In this document: in pieces, positions 25,397 through 34,253 of the stretch
Position numbering within the stretch: the first letter of the stretch is position 1
Layout: each line of letters opens with the position of its first letter
Origin: DAOTUL01 sp034437435
GTDB lineage: Bacteria > Chloroflexota > Anaerolineae > Aggregatilineales > Phototrophicaceae
Assembly: GCA_964417785.1 (NCBI GenBank)
Contig: CAYQJO010000012.1
Coordinates: 1-35,691, forward strand
DNA length: 35,691 nt
Direction of reading: 5' to 3'
Notes under the pieces: model-generated
Told to the model about the DNA's origin: nothing
The model's input: the letters and a program-made list of their open reading frames with translations, nothing else
Databases searched by the model: none
Translations under genes and position numbers: made by a program

Positions 25397-26622
25397 GATA
25401 ATTTTTGCCGCACAGAGTCCAGGTTTGGATTCACCCGTAAGCCGCTGCCGACCGACTGGCGGGCGCGGCTGACATCTTTCAATCCATTGCCGGTGCTTAA
25501 GATCACAACACGCTGCTCTTTATGTAAAAACCCCAATTCTACGGCACGTTGCGCCCCGGCGAAAGCCGCTGCTGCGGCGGGTTCGGCAAAAACGCCGGTC
25601 AACTGGGCGAACTGCGGTATGGCGGCCAGGATCGCCTTATCGCTGACGGCGACATAACCCCCATCCGTGTCGCGTACCGCTCGCAGGGCCTTGGCCCGGT
25701 CGCGTGGCAGTCCAGCGACGATGCTGTCGGCGATGCTGTGGGCGTCTACCGGCTGCATATCGGTGACGGCCATATCATGCTCCCAGGCGTGAACCAGCGG
25801 GGCGCTGCCTGATGATTGTACACCAATCAGACGCGGAATCCGCTGAATCCAGCCAATTTGATGCAAATCGACAAAACCTTTGTGCAATCCGCCGATGATG
25901 CTGCCATCACCTACACTGACAACCACCGCGTCCGGTGGGTTCCAATCCAGTTGTTCGGCGATTTCAAAGGCGGCGGTCTTCTTGCCTTCGGTGGTGAAGG
26001 GATTCACGCCCGTGTTGCGGCAGTACCAGCCCTTTTCCTGCGAGATTTGCATGCACAGATCAAAGGCGACATCATAGGTGTCTTCAACCAGCAGCACTTT
26101 CGCTCCATAGACCAATAGCTGCGCGATTTTGGCTTCTGGTGCGGTCGCCGGGACAAAAATCACCGGCTGCATACCAACCGACGCGCAGATGCCCGCCAGG
26201 GCGGCGGCGGCGTTGCCGGTGCTGGCAGTCGTCACGATGTCGATGTTTTTCTCCAGCGCACGCGCTACGACCATCGCGCTGGCCCGGTCCTTGAGCGAGC
26301 CGGTCGGGTTCGCCCCGTCGTCTTTCACCCATGCCTGCGCCACACCCAGTGAATGCGCCAGACGGTCGGACTGGTAGAGAGGGGTCATGCCGACCTGCAA
26401 CGGTGGCACAGCGCTGCCAGCGGCCAGCGGCATCAGGTCCCGGTAGCGCCATATGGAATCGCCATGCAGCGAGTTGCGGTTGAGGGTTTGGCGGAGTGCA
26501 TCATAGTCGAACAGCACATCCAGTGTGCCGACTTCGCCGCAGTTCGGGCAGGTATAGACCACCTCGTCCTCGGTGTAGGTCTTCCCGCAGATGGTGCATT
26601 TGAGCGATTGAATTTCCGCCAT
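25393..26622 (-). CDS. Threonine-synthase-like PLP enzyme with N-terminal zinc ribbon
   Basis: 409 residues from ATG at 26622 (TTG one codon upstream is possible). An N-terminal zinc ribbon with C9, C12, C25 and C28 is followed by the fold-type II PLP domain: Schiff-base Lys111 in NPTGSLKDRAS, ASTGNAAAALAG, and SVGDGSIIGGLHKG as phosphate loop. Sequence and length fit threonine synthase, which turns O-phosphohomoserine into threonine. But no homoserine-pathway gene is nearby, and it lies directly after carbamate kinase in a set related to purine breakdown, so it may act on a diamino- or ureido-amino acid instead. Overlap with the GT2 gene is ATGA. Confidence 0.78.
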   Translation of the reverse strand: MAEIQSLKCTICGKTYTEDEVVYTCPNCGEVGTLDVLFDYDALRQTLNRNSLHGDSIWRYRDLMPLAAGSAVPPLQVGMTPLYQSDRLAHSLGVAQAWVKDDGANPTGSLKDRASAMVVARALEKNIDIVTTASTGNAAAALAGICASVGMQPVIFVPATAPEAKIAQLLVYGAKVLLVEDTYDVAFDLCMQISQEKGWYCRNTGVNPFTTEGKKTAAFEIAEQLDWNPPDAVVVSVGDGSIIGGLHKGFVDLHQIGWIQRIPRLIGVQSSGSAPLVHAWEHDMAVTDMQPVDAHSIADSIVAGLPRDRAKALRAVRDTDGGYVAVSDKAILAAIPQFAQLTGVFAEPAAAAAFAGAQRAVELGFLHKEQRVVILSTGNGLKDVSRARQSVGSGLRVNPNLDSVRQKLS

Positions 26623-26625
26623 CAA

Positions 26626-27573
26626 TCAATGTCCCGGTAGAATTCGCGTACCTGTTTCGCCCCGCAGTGCGCGTGCCAGATTGGCTGGATTGGTGATGAT
26701 GGCCTGGGGGCCGCCGTTGCGTACAAACTCTGTCACCGCTTCGATCTTGGGCAGCATACTGCCGGGAGCGAAGTGACCCGCTTGCATGTAGTGGGTGGCT
26801 TCCTGCAAGGTCATCTCATCCAGTTCACGCTGGTCGGGTTTATTGTAGTTTAGCGCAACTTTCTCCACACCTGTAGAGATGATAAACAAATCGGCGCGGA
26901 GAGTTTGCGCCAGCAGGCTGCTGGCCCGGTCTTTGTCGATAACGGCATAGACTCCGCGCAGACTGCCAACCTCGTTACGGATGACCGGAATGCCGCCGCC
27001 GCCGCAGGCGATAACGACATACCCGCTGAGCATGAGCGCCTGGATGGCGTTGATCTCATGGATGGCCTGGGGTTTGGGTGAGGCGACCACCCGCCGCCAA
27101 CCCCGTCCGGCGTCTTCCATCACGGCCCAACCTTCGGCCTCAAAACTGCGTGCCTGCTCTTCGCTCATGAAGCTGCCAATAGGCTTGGTGGGATTCTGGA
27201 AGGCGGAGTCTTCTGGATCGACGCGCACCTGGGTCACGACAGTAGCGACGGTGCGATTGATGCCCATGCGCCGCAGGGAGTTGTCGAGCGCCTGCTGTAA
27301 CATATAGCCGATACTGCCCTGAGTGTCGGCGACGATGACATCGAGTGGTGTGGTGTGGACTTCGTGGACGGCCAGTTCATTGCGCCGGAGAATAAAACCC
27401 GTCTGGGGGCCGTTGCCGTGTGTGACGACGACATGCCAGCCATCGGCCACCATCAACGCGATTTCGCGGCAGGTCTCACGCACGGCGTCCCACTGGTGGT
27501 TGACGTCTGGCTGGGCCGGGTCTTGAATTAAAGAATTGCCGCCGACGGCGACAATCGCTAACTTTTCGATCAT
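26626..27573 (-). CDS. arcC: Carbamate kinase
   Basis: 315 residues, the usual ArcC/YqeA length. Motifs: VAVGGNSLI at 8-16, VVTHGNGPQTGFIL near 48-61, ACGGGGIPVI near 190, VIDKDRASSLLA, and GSMLPKIEA near the end. It makes ATP and carbamate from carbamoyl phosphate and ADP. Placed behind the YgeW-like carbamoyltransferase, it would harvest energy from carbamoyl phosphate released from a ureido compound, as proposed for the yge/yqeA genes. ATG start with AAGGAA seven bases upstream. A strong hairpin lies in the 65-base gap before it. Confidence 0.93.
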   Translation of the reverse strand: MIEKLAIVAVGGNSLIQDPAQPDVNHQWDAVRETCREIALMVADGWHVVVTHGNGPQTGFILRRNELAVHEVHTTPLDVIVADTQGSIGYMLQQALDNSLRRMGINRTVATVVTQVRVDPEDSAFQNPTKPIGSFMSEEQARSFEAEGWAVMEDAGRGWRRVVASPKPQAIHEINAIQALMLSGYVVIACGGGGIPVIRNEVGSLRGVYAVIDKDRASSLLAQTLRADLFIISTGVEKVALNYNKPDQRELDEMTLQEATHYMQAGHFAPGSMLPKIEAVTEFVRNGGPQAIITNPANLARALRGETGTRILPGH

Positions 27574-27596
27574 AAAAGAATTCCTTTATTTAGGAC

Positions 27597-27627
27597 CATG
27601 AAGGCGCAGCAGCGCTGCGCCCTTACA
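27597..27627. repeat. GC-rich palindromic element between carbamoyltransferase and carbamate kinase
   Basis: GGCGCAGC (27603-27610) and GCTGCGCC (27614-27621) form an 8-bp stem with a 3-base loop; on the minus strand it is preceded by TGTAAG. It resembles the GTAGGG-led palindromes at 13569-13593 and 32203-32227. In the mRNA it would be a stable hairpin and could change the ratio of the two flanking gene products. Confidence 0.55.
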
Positions 27628-27638
27628 AGATCGTTGTC

Positions 27639-28619
27639 TTACCTCATGGTCAGGGCCATGGCCGCTTTCTGGACGTGGAGCCGGTTTTCCGCCTCATCGT
27701 AGACGATGCTCTGCGGACCATCGATGACCGCATCGGTGACTTCGATGTTGCGGTCAGCGGGTAGACAGTGCATATAGACGGCGTGTTCGTTCGCCAGCCG
27801 CATGCGCCGCTCGTCGGTGATCCAGTTGGTGTACTTTTTGCCGATGGCCGCCGATTCGGCGTCATCGGTGGTGGTCAGCAGCGCACCCCAACTCTTGGGA
27901 TAAACGATGTCGGCGTCTTTGAAACCGGCGTCGAAGTCTTCCAGAATCTCGAATGAGCCGCCGCTGGTGCGGGCGTTATCGCGGGCCTGCTGAACGATGT
28001 CGGGCATCAGTTTGTACTCCGGCGGACGGGTCAGGCGTACATTCATGCCGAAGCGGGTCATCAGCAGGATGAGGCTTTGTGGCACCGAGATCGGTTTCTG
28101 GTAGCTGGATGCATAAGCCCAACTGACATTCATGGTCTTGCCGCGCAGATCGCGTCCGAATTTCTCCATAATGGTCATCAGGTCGGCCAGAATCTGGAAG
28201 GGGTGATAGACATCGCACTGCATATTCAGAACCGGCACGCGGCTGGCCTCGGCGACGGCGTTGATATATTCATTGCCGACGCCCCAATCGCACTGGCGGA
28301 TGGCGATGCCATCGGTATAGCGCCCGACGATCTGGCCTATCTCTTTGGCTGTATCGCCGTGACTGATCTGCGTGGTGGTGCTGTCGATGAATTGAGCATG
28401 ACCGCCAAGCTGGGCCATACCGGCCTCGAAGCTGATGCGGGTCCGGGTGCTGCTGAAGAAGAACAGAAGCGCCAAAACCTTATCGCGCAGCAGGGCGTGG
28501 GGTTCACCCAGGGCGCGTTTGCGCTTCAGGTCCCAGGCGACTTCGAGCAGAGTCTCGATCTCTTCTTTGCCCCAATCCTGGGTGGAGATAAGGTCACGTC
28601 CGCGTAGGTCGGTTTGCAT
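27639..28619 (-). CDS. ygeW: YgeW-like carbamoyltransferase
   Basis: 326 residues of the aspartate/ornithine carbamoyltransferase fold. The carbamoyl-phosphate loop is SSTRTR at 56-61; HPFQ follows at 139-142 and HCLP at 284-287. The amino-acid side differs from ornithine transcarbamylase: SWAYASSYQKPISVPQSL near 166-183 and YPKSWGAL near 240-247 match the YgeW group instead. YgeW is placed in purine and urate breakdown, working in the phosphorolytic direction on a ureido amino acid to yield carbamoyl phosphate. The first gene of its unit; ATG start with AGGGGG six bases upstream and a TATAAT about 40 bases further up. Substrate inferred from family and from the carbamate kinase downstream. 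Confidence 0.85.
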   Translation of the reverse strand: MQTDLRGRDLISTQDWGKEEIETLLEVAWDLKRKRALGEPHALLRDKVLALLFFFSSTRTRISFEAGMAQLGGHAQFIDSTTTQISHGDTAKEIGQIVGRYTDGIAIRQCDWGVGNEYINAVAEASRVPVLNMQCDVYHPFQILADLMTIMEKFGRDLRGKTMNVSWAYASSYQKPISVPQSLILLMTRFGMNVRLTRPPEYKLMPDIVQQARDNARTSGGSFEILEDFDAGFKDADIVYPKSWGALLTTTDDAESAAIGKKYTNWITDERRMRLANEHAVYMHCLPADRNIEVTDAVIDGPQSIVYDEAENRLHVQKAAMALTMR

Positions 28620-28658
28620 GTTGCCCCCTGTAATTGATTTGCCGTTTGATAGACCTGG

Positions 28659-28664
28659 ATTATA
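28659..28664 (-). promoter_or_regulatory. Promoter -10 box of the ygeW-led gene cluster
   Basis: A perfect TATAAT on the minus strand, 40 bases upstream of the ygeW ATG. The hexamer 17 bases further upstream (TTTCTT) is a poor -35, so an activator may be needed. The 184-base gap 28620-28803 otherwise holds the AGGGGG ribosome site and no convincing gene. Confidence 0.5.
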
Positions 28665-28803
28665 TATCTGAGTGAGCCGTAAAGAAAAGGAGGGTTATGT
28701 CAGGTGATCCATCAACCCCCAGGATTCGCAGGCATAGCGTCCATGTCCGTAGCGGTCCAACACGCAGAAAGCGGTGTTCGATAACATCCATCATAACATG
28801 CTA

Positions 28804-29199
28804 TCAGAAGGAAATGATCCACCGGTAAACTGCGATTCCGATCAGCACGCCGACGATATTCGCCGCAAGGTCCAGCAGCGATGCGCCGCGGTCCGGCACG
28901 AATATCTGTAAAAACTCGGCCACAAAGCACCAGATGATCCCACCGATCAGGATGAGGCGTATGGGCGGGTTGATTGTCCAGCACCACAGAAAAATCAGGA
29001 TTGCGTTGATGACGATGTGACCCATCGCATCAACGATGTCGGTGCCGCCAAACAAATCGGATGCCGCCGTTACGGTTGTCCCATCACCGGATGGCGACAA
29101 CATCAAAGCAAGTGTGATGGCTGTCCAGATGAACGTCAACGCCCACCGGATAGAACCTGGCAGGCGCTGCAAACTGTTTGTCTTCCACATGCGGTCCAT
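28804..29199 (-). CDS. VanZ-like membrane protein
   Basis: 131 residues with about four hydrophobic helices and the VanZ-family features DAMGHIVINAILIF (about 57-70) and FLQIFVPDRGASLLDLAANIVGVLIG (the last helix with its preceding Arg and Asp). VanZ-like proteins are small membrane proteins of poorly known function, first known from teicoplanin resistance. It starts 18 bases after the esterase stop with a weak ribosome site; the fourth codon is another ATG. It probably rides on the transcript of the dioxygenase-like gene and the esterase. Confidence 0.8.
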   Translation of the reverse strand: MDRMWKTNSLQRLPGSIRWALTFIWTAITLALMLSPSGDGTTVTAASDLFGGTDIVDAMGHIVINAILIFLWCWTINPPIRLILIGGIIWCFVAEFLQIFVPDRGASLLDLAANIVGVLIGIAVYRWIISF

Positions 29200-29217
29200 T
29201 CTACTGTGTGGAGTGAT

Positions 29218-29826
29218 TTAGATCGAGCCTAAAGCCGCTTTTACGAAATCGATCTCGTCCTGATTGATGGTGTGGCCCATGCCGGGGTATATCCGCTCCT
29301 CGACGGTGCCGCCCAGGTCGCGCATGACAGCGGTCGATTCCTGGACCCGTGCCAGCGGGATGTGGAAATCGACATCGCTGCACCCCAGGAACACGGGCGT
29401 ACCGTCTAAGGATCCGGCGTAGCTGCGCGGTGTGCCATCAGGACCAATCAGGCCGCCGCTGAGGGCGAACACGCCGCCGTAGCGTCTGGCGTTGCGGGCG
29501 GCATATTCCAGCGCCAGACATGCGCCCTGTGAGAATCCGAGCAGCGCGATCTTCTTTGCTGGCAGGTTGATTTGCTGGACGACGGCATCGACGGTTGCCA
29601 GCGCCTTCGAGAGCTTCGGCTCGTTGGCTTCCAGCGGCTCCAGGAAGGAATACGGATACCAGGTATTGCCGTCCGCCTGTGGAGCCAGGTACGCGAATCC
29701 GGGTGTGTCGATCTCCGGCACTAGAGATAGGATGCTCTGCGCCGATGCGCCGCGTCCATGAATCACGATGAGCGCCGCGCTTGCATCTTCCAGGGCGGCA
29801 CCTGCGTGAAGGACCTGCATCGTCAT
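29218..29826 (-). CDS. Alpha/beta hydrolase, phospholipase/carboxylesterase family (MhqD-like)
   Basis: 202 residues, compact alpha/beta hydrolase. HGRGAS near 23-28 forms the oxyanion region; GFSQGA at 97-102 gives nucleophile Ser99; Asp153 in CSDVDFHIP and His185 in GMGHTI complete the triad. Length and motifs match the carboxylesterase group that includes B. subtilis MhqD. Its ATG overlaps the stop of the VOC-domain gene by ATGA, and the same pairing (ring-cleaving dioxygenase plus esterase) is seen in the quinone-response mhq genes. Likely cytoplasmic; substrate unknown. Confidence 0.85.
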   Translation of the reverse strand: MTMQVLHAGAALEDASAALIVIHGRGASAQSILSLVPEIDTPGFAYLAPQADGNTWYPYSFLEPLEANEPKLSKALATVDAVVQQINLPAKKIALLGFSQGACLALEYAARNARRYGGVFALSGGLIGPDGTPRSYAGSLDGTPVFLGCSDVDFHIPLARVQESTAVMRDLGGTVEERIYPGMGHTINQDEIDFVKAALGSI

Positions 29827-30890
29827 GCCTCCTGCGCCACCTGAATCGGCTTGAGGATCGACTCAATAGTGCCGCGTTTTTCCTCCAACCAGGGCGGCAG
29901 CATCAGGCCGGTACCGAGCGTCTCAACATCCTCGTCTACCAGGAAGCCGGGTCCGACCGTCGCCAGTTCCACAATGTGGCCGTCAGGGTCCTGGGTGTAG
30001 ACGCTGCGAAAGTAGACCCGGTTCATCACCGGGGATACGCGATAACCGGCTTTGACCAGCCTGGATTGAAAGCGCAGTTGCTCGTCTTCATCAGCGACGG
30101 CAAGCGCGAAGTGATGGGTCAGACCGGCTCCCATTTGCGCACGGCGGGTGTTGCTGCCGCTGCGCTCGAAGTAGGTGATGAGCGTACCCGGTTTGCCGTC
30201 TTCGTCGCCCCAGTACCAGTGGGCCGAACCCAGATCGTCGAAGTTGTCGGTCATCTTCACCCGGCGCATGCCCAACACGTCGTTGAAGAATGTGTGTGTC
30301 CGTTCGATGTTGGACGATATGGCGCTGATATGGTGCATGCCCTGCATCAAGGCCATATCGGGTGTGATGACTGGCACGGTTTCTGTCCAGGTGGTGGCCG
30401 CGATGGTTTCGGCGTTGCGGTTGGCGAGCATCATTGCCTGCGGTGGTGCGCGAAATTCGGTGCCGATTTCGTCCTCGTCAATGGCGAGGCCTGGTCCATC
30501 GGTGGCGATTTCCAGGATCAGCCCATCGGGGTCCTGGAAGTAGATCGACTTGAAGTAGTGGCGGTCGAACGGCCCGTCAACCTTTACGCCCATACTGGTC
30601 AGACGGCGCTTCCATTTGAGCAGGCCGTCGTAGTCGTTCACGCGCAGTGCCAGATGGTGTGTTCCACCGATGCCGCGCAGCCCTTTGGGCGCACCCGGCC
30701 ACTCGAAAAAGGTGATGGCGGTACCGGGGGAACCGGTTTGATCGCCGAAGTACAGGTGATAGGAATCCGGCGCGTCGAAGTTGACGGTCTTCTTAATCAT
30801 CCGCTGGCCCAGCACCCGTGTGTAGAAGTCGGTTGTGCGCTGCGCGTCGGCGATGACGATGGTGATATGGTGTAGTCCCAGAATAGCCAG
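29823..30890 (-). CDS. VOC-family ring-cleaving-dioxygenase-like protein (MhqO-like), non-canonical start
   Basis: 355 residues if started at CTG 30890. The first ATG/GTG/TTG in frame is a GTG at 30815, but that cuts off the opening strand GLHHITIVIADAQ, which carries the first metal-ligand histidine and is matched by GMHHISAI in the second half. Upstream, AAAGGAG lies 7 bases before CTG (and 4 before ATT), just after an in-frame TAA, so translation probably starts at CTG or ATT. Two VOC (glyoxalase/extradiol dioxygenase) modules follow, each ending in QDPDG..EIAT or QDPDGHIVELAT, as in MhqO-type proteins. It may open or sense quinone-like compounds; activity is uncertain. The esterase overlaps its stop. 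Confidence 0.82.
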   Translation of the reverse strand: MAILGLHHITIVIADAQRTTDFYTRVLGQRMIKKTVNFDAPDSYHLYFGDQTGSPGTAITFFEWPGAPKGLRGIGGTHHLALRVNDYDGLLKWKRRLTSMGVKVDGPFDRHYFKSIYFQDPDGLILEIATDGPGLAIDEDEIGTEFRAPPQAMMLANRNAETIAATTWTETVPVITPDMALMQGMHHISAISSNIERTHTFFNDVLGMRRVKMTDNFDDLGSAHWYWGDEDGKPGTLITYFERSGSNTRRAQMGAGLTHHFALAVADEDEQLRFQSRLVKAGYRVSPVMNRVYFRSVYTQDPDGHIVELATVGPGFLVDEDVETLGTGLMLPPWLEEKRGTIESILKPIQVAQEA

Positions 30891-30950
30891 AATAGTACTC
30901 CTTTCAAAAGGTTACACCATCCAGACTATTCTGGCAGTATGGGTCTTACC

Positions 30951-30973
30951 TTAAAAACGGACTATGGTCCGCT
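30951..30973 (-). terminator. Rho-independent terminator after the ygeY-like gene
   Basis: On the minus strand CGGAC-CATA-GTCCG, extendable by a G-U and an A-U pair, is followed by TTTTT. It lies 16 bases after the stop of the M20 hydrolase and closes the three-gene 8-oxoguanine deaminase unit. Confidence 0.75.
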
Positions 30974-30986
30974 TATAATACGATTC

Positions 30987-32183
<1,197 letters not shown>

Positions 32184-32202
32184 ATGCTTATGCTCCTGTT
32201 CC

Positions 32203-32227
32203 GGACGCAGCGTGCCGCGTCCCTACG
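32203..32227. repeat. GTAGGG-led palindromic element that supplies the Nudix stop codon
   Basis: GGACGC (32203-32208) and GCGTCC (32217-32222) form an imperfect palindrome. On the minus strand it opens with CGTAGGGACG, and the TAG in this opening (32225-32223) is the stop codon of the Nudix gene. Arms and flanks agree with the element at 13569-13593, including the GGAA that follows. Confidence 0.65.
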
Positions 32228-32861
32228 ATGACGTAAAATTAAACGTGATTGTGTTTTGATCCTGCTGCGTGCTGGTCCAGACGACTGGACCATACAATGC
32301 CTGCCAGGGCGCGACGCTGCCATCACAGCGGACACGGTGGCCGGTTCGCTCGTCGCAGGCGTAGATGTCAAAACGCGGGTAGCGTGGTTCTGGCTTGCCG
32401 CGCAGCAGATTCATGATCCAGCGCTGGCCGAAGAACCAGCGCATGCGCATGTACTCGCCCGGCGGTGTTTCGATCACGCGCAAATGGGTGCCACCGCCCA
32501 TTGCATCGTCCACCAGCACCCGCCGGAAGATGTTCTCCGGCAGCGCGTTGGGCGCGAACCAGCGGTTATCTTTCGTCTCGTAGGTCAGGCCGTTGAGACT
32601 ACCGCCGGTTGCCCGTCCAGCGAATACGATATTCATGCGCTGCCAGCGTTCCACATAATACAGGCCGACCGGGCGGACGATCTCAGCCTGGATACCGGTC
32701 TCCTCGCGGACTTCACGCAGGGCAGCGTCTTCGATCCGCTCGCCTCTGTCCAACCGCCCACCGGGCAATGCCCAGACTTCCAGGTCGCGCCGCTGCGAGA
32801 GCAAAATCGCGCCGTTATCGTTGAAAACGGCGCAGGCCGTGCCTAAACGCAAGAAGCTCAT
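32223..32861 (-). CDS. Nudix hydrolase
   Basis: 212 residues. The Nudix box runs from GGRLDRGERIEDAALR to EVREETGIQ (about 34-58) with the full GX5EX7REUXEEXGU pattern. The C-terminal 60 residues (from about 150) are outside the Nudix domain and unfamiliar. The ATG overlaps the stop of the 8-oxoguanine deaminase by ATGA, so the two are made together; an oxidised-purine nucleotide is thus a reasonable guess for substrate, but Nudix specificity cannot be read from this. The stop codon falls inside a palindromic repeat element, so the C-terminus may have been set by its insertion. Confidence 0.85.
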   Translation of the reverse strand: MSFLRLGTACAVFNDNGAILLSQRRDLEVWALPGGRLDRGERIEDAALREVREETGIQAEIVRPVGLYYVERWQRMNIVFAGRATGGSLNGLTYETKDNRWFAPNALPENIFRRVLVDDAMGGGTHLRVIETPPGEYMRMRWFFGQRWIMNLLRGKPEPRYPRFDIYACDERTGHRVRCDGSVAPWQALYGPVVWTSTQQDQNTITFNFTSS

Positions 32862-34204
32862 TCGATCAACCGGGCTGCATAGCGGTTATGCTGCTCGATC
32901 AGAACGGGCAGATCGACCGTGAGCAGCACGCCGTCCTGGACGACGATGTGGCCGTTGATGACCGAGAAATCCACGTTGGCCGGTCCAGCGAAGACGAGTG
33001 CGGCTGCCAGATCGGTTTGCGCACCGGCGAAGGCGATTTGATCGACGCGGAAGCCGATGAAATCTGCGGCCATATTCGGTGCCAATGTGCCGATGTCGTC
33101 GCGGCCTAAGACGGCAGCGCCGCCGCGAGTCGCCAGTTGCAGGGCTTCGCGGGCGCTGAAGCGGGCCGGGTCCGGTTGGCCGTTGACGCGCTGTAAGAGC
33201 ATCGCCAACCGGGCTTCGGCCAGCAGGTGGCCGCTGTCGTTGGAGGCGGAGCCATCCACGCCCAGGCCGACCGGCACGCCATGATCGATCATCTGGCGCA
33301 CCGGGGCAATGCCCGATGCCAGCCGTGTGTTCGAGCCGGGGCAGTGACAGACGCCGGTATGGGTGCGTCCGAACAGGTTGATTTCGTCCTCGTCCAGTTG
33401 GACGCAGTGGGCGTGCCACACATCGTTGCCGACCCAACCGACATCCTCGGCGTATTCACCGGGACGCATGCCGAACATCTCCTGGCTGTAGTCAATATCG
33501 CTGACGTTCTCTGCCAGATGGGTGTGCAGGCGGACATTGTAGCTGCGGGCCAGGTTGGCGGATTCGCGCATCAAATCCTGCGAGACGGTGAAGGGCGAAC
33601 ACGGAGCCACCCCTACGCGCAGCATGGAGAAGCGGTCGGGGTTGTGATAGGTCTCGATGACGCGGCGGGTATCGCGCAGGATGGCATCTTCGGCTTCGAC
33701 CAGGATGTCGGGTGGCAGGCCGCCTTTGCTCTCGCCGACGCTCATGGAGCCGCGTGTGGGATGGAAGCGCATGCCGATCTCTTCTGCGGCGCGGATGGTG
33801 TCTTCCAGGCGGACATCGTTGGGGTAGAGATAGAGATGGTCACTGGATGAGGTGCAGCCGGACAGAATCAACTCAGCCATCGCCAGTTTTGCCGATGTAT
33901 AGATCATCTCGCCGGTGAGGTTGGACCAGATGGGATAGAGCGTCTTGAGCCAGCCGAACAACTCGTTTTGTTGAGCGTAGACGCGGGTGAGGGACTGGGA
34001 CATGTGGTGATGGGTGTTGACCAGTCCGGGCATGACGATGTGATCCGGCAGTGCGATGACCGTATCAGTGTCGGTCTGGGGCAGGCCGGTGGTGTCGCCG
34101 ATGTAGGTGAGTATGCCGTTCTCGCTCAGCAAGGCACCGTCTTTGATTTCGCGCCCGTCCATCGTGACCAGGGTGTGAATGTTTTTGACCAGCAGGGCAG
34201 CCAA
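32858..34204 (-). CDS. 8-Oxoguanine deaminase (amidohydrolase superfamily)
   Basis: 448 residues. Metal ligands: HHH at 65-67 in NTHHHMSQ, His229 in LHTHLAE with Glu232, His266 in WHAHCV, and Asp317 in GVDGSASND. Stretches such as GWLKTLYPIWSNLT, TRGSMSVGESKGGLPP and CHCPGSNTRLASGIAPV closely match the 8-oxoguanine deaminase group first described from Pseudomonas, as distinct from guanine deaminase. The enzyme turns 8-oxoguanine into urate and ammonia. The start is TTG, seven bases after TAGGAG; no better start is near. It leads an operon with a Nudix hydrolase and YgeY. Urate is the natural entry compound for the ssnA/ygeW/ygeY set. AtzB-like triazine hydrolases are the closest alternative. 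Confidence 0.87.
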   Translation of the reverse strand: MAALLVKNIHTLVTMDGREIKDGALLSENGILTYIGDTTGLPQTDTDTVIALPDHIVMPGLVNTHHHMSQSLTRVYAQQNELFGWLKTLYPIWSNLTGEMIYTSAKLAMAELILSGCTSSSDHLYLYPNDVRLEDTIRAAEEIGMRFHPTRGSMSVGESKGGLPPDILVEAEDAILRDTRRVIETYHNPDRFSMLRVGVAPCSPFTVSQDLMRESANLARSYNVRLHTHLAENVSDIDYSQEMFGMRPGEYAEDVGWVGNDVWHAHCVQLDEDEINLFGRTHTGVCHCPGSNTRLASGIAPVRQMIDHGVPVGLGVDGSASNDSGHLLAEARLAMLLQRVNGQPDPARFSAREALQLATRGGAAVLGRDDIGTLAPNMAADFIGFRVDQIAFAGAQTDLAAALVFAGPANVDFSVINGHIVVQDGVLLTVDLPVLIEQHNRYAARLIE

Positions 34205-34253
34205 CGTAAAACTCCTATCTGTGAACCCGATAAGAGTTTAACATAGGATTGTG

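Noticed and set aside
27639..28619. Ornithine carbamoyltransferase for arginine synthesis or the arginine deiminase pathway
   Set aside because: The amino-acid side motifs follow YgeW, and there is no arginine deiminase or arginine synthesis gene nearby.
28697..28831. Small plus-strand frame of 44 codons after AGGAGG
   Set aside because: The ribosome-site-like sequence is very close to the ATG, the peptide has no features, and it runs into the convergent VanZ gene; chance cannot be excluded.
29781..30875. Plus-strand open frame of 364 codons opposite the VOC-family gene
   Set aside because: Mirror of the two VOC domains; high GC makes long antisense frames common here.
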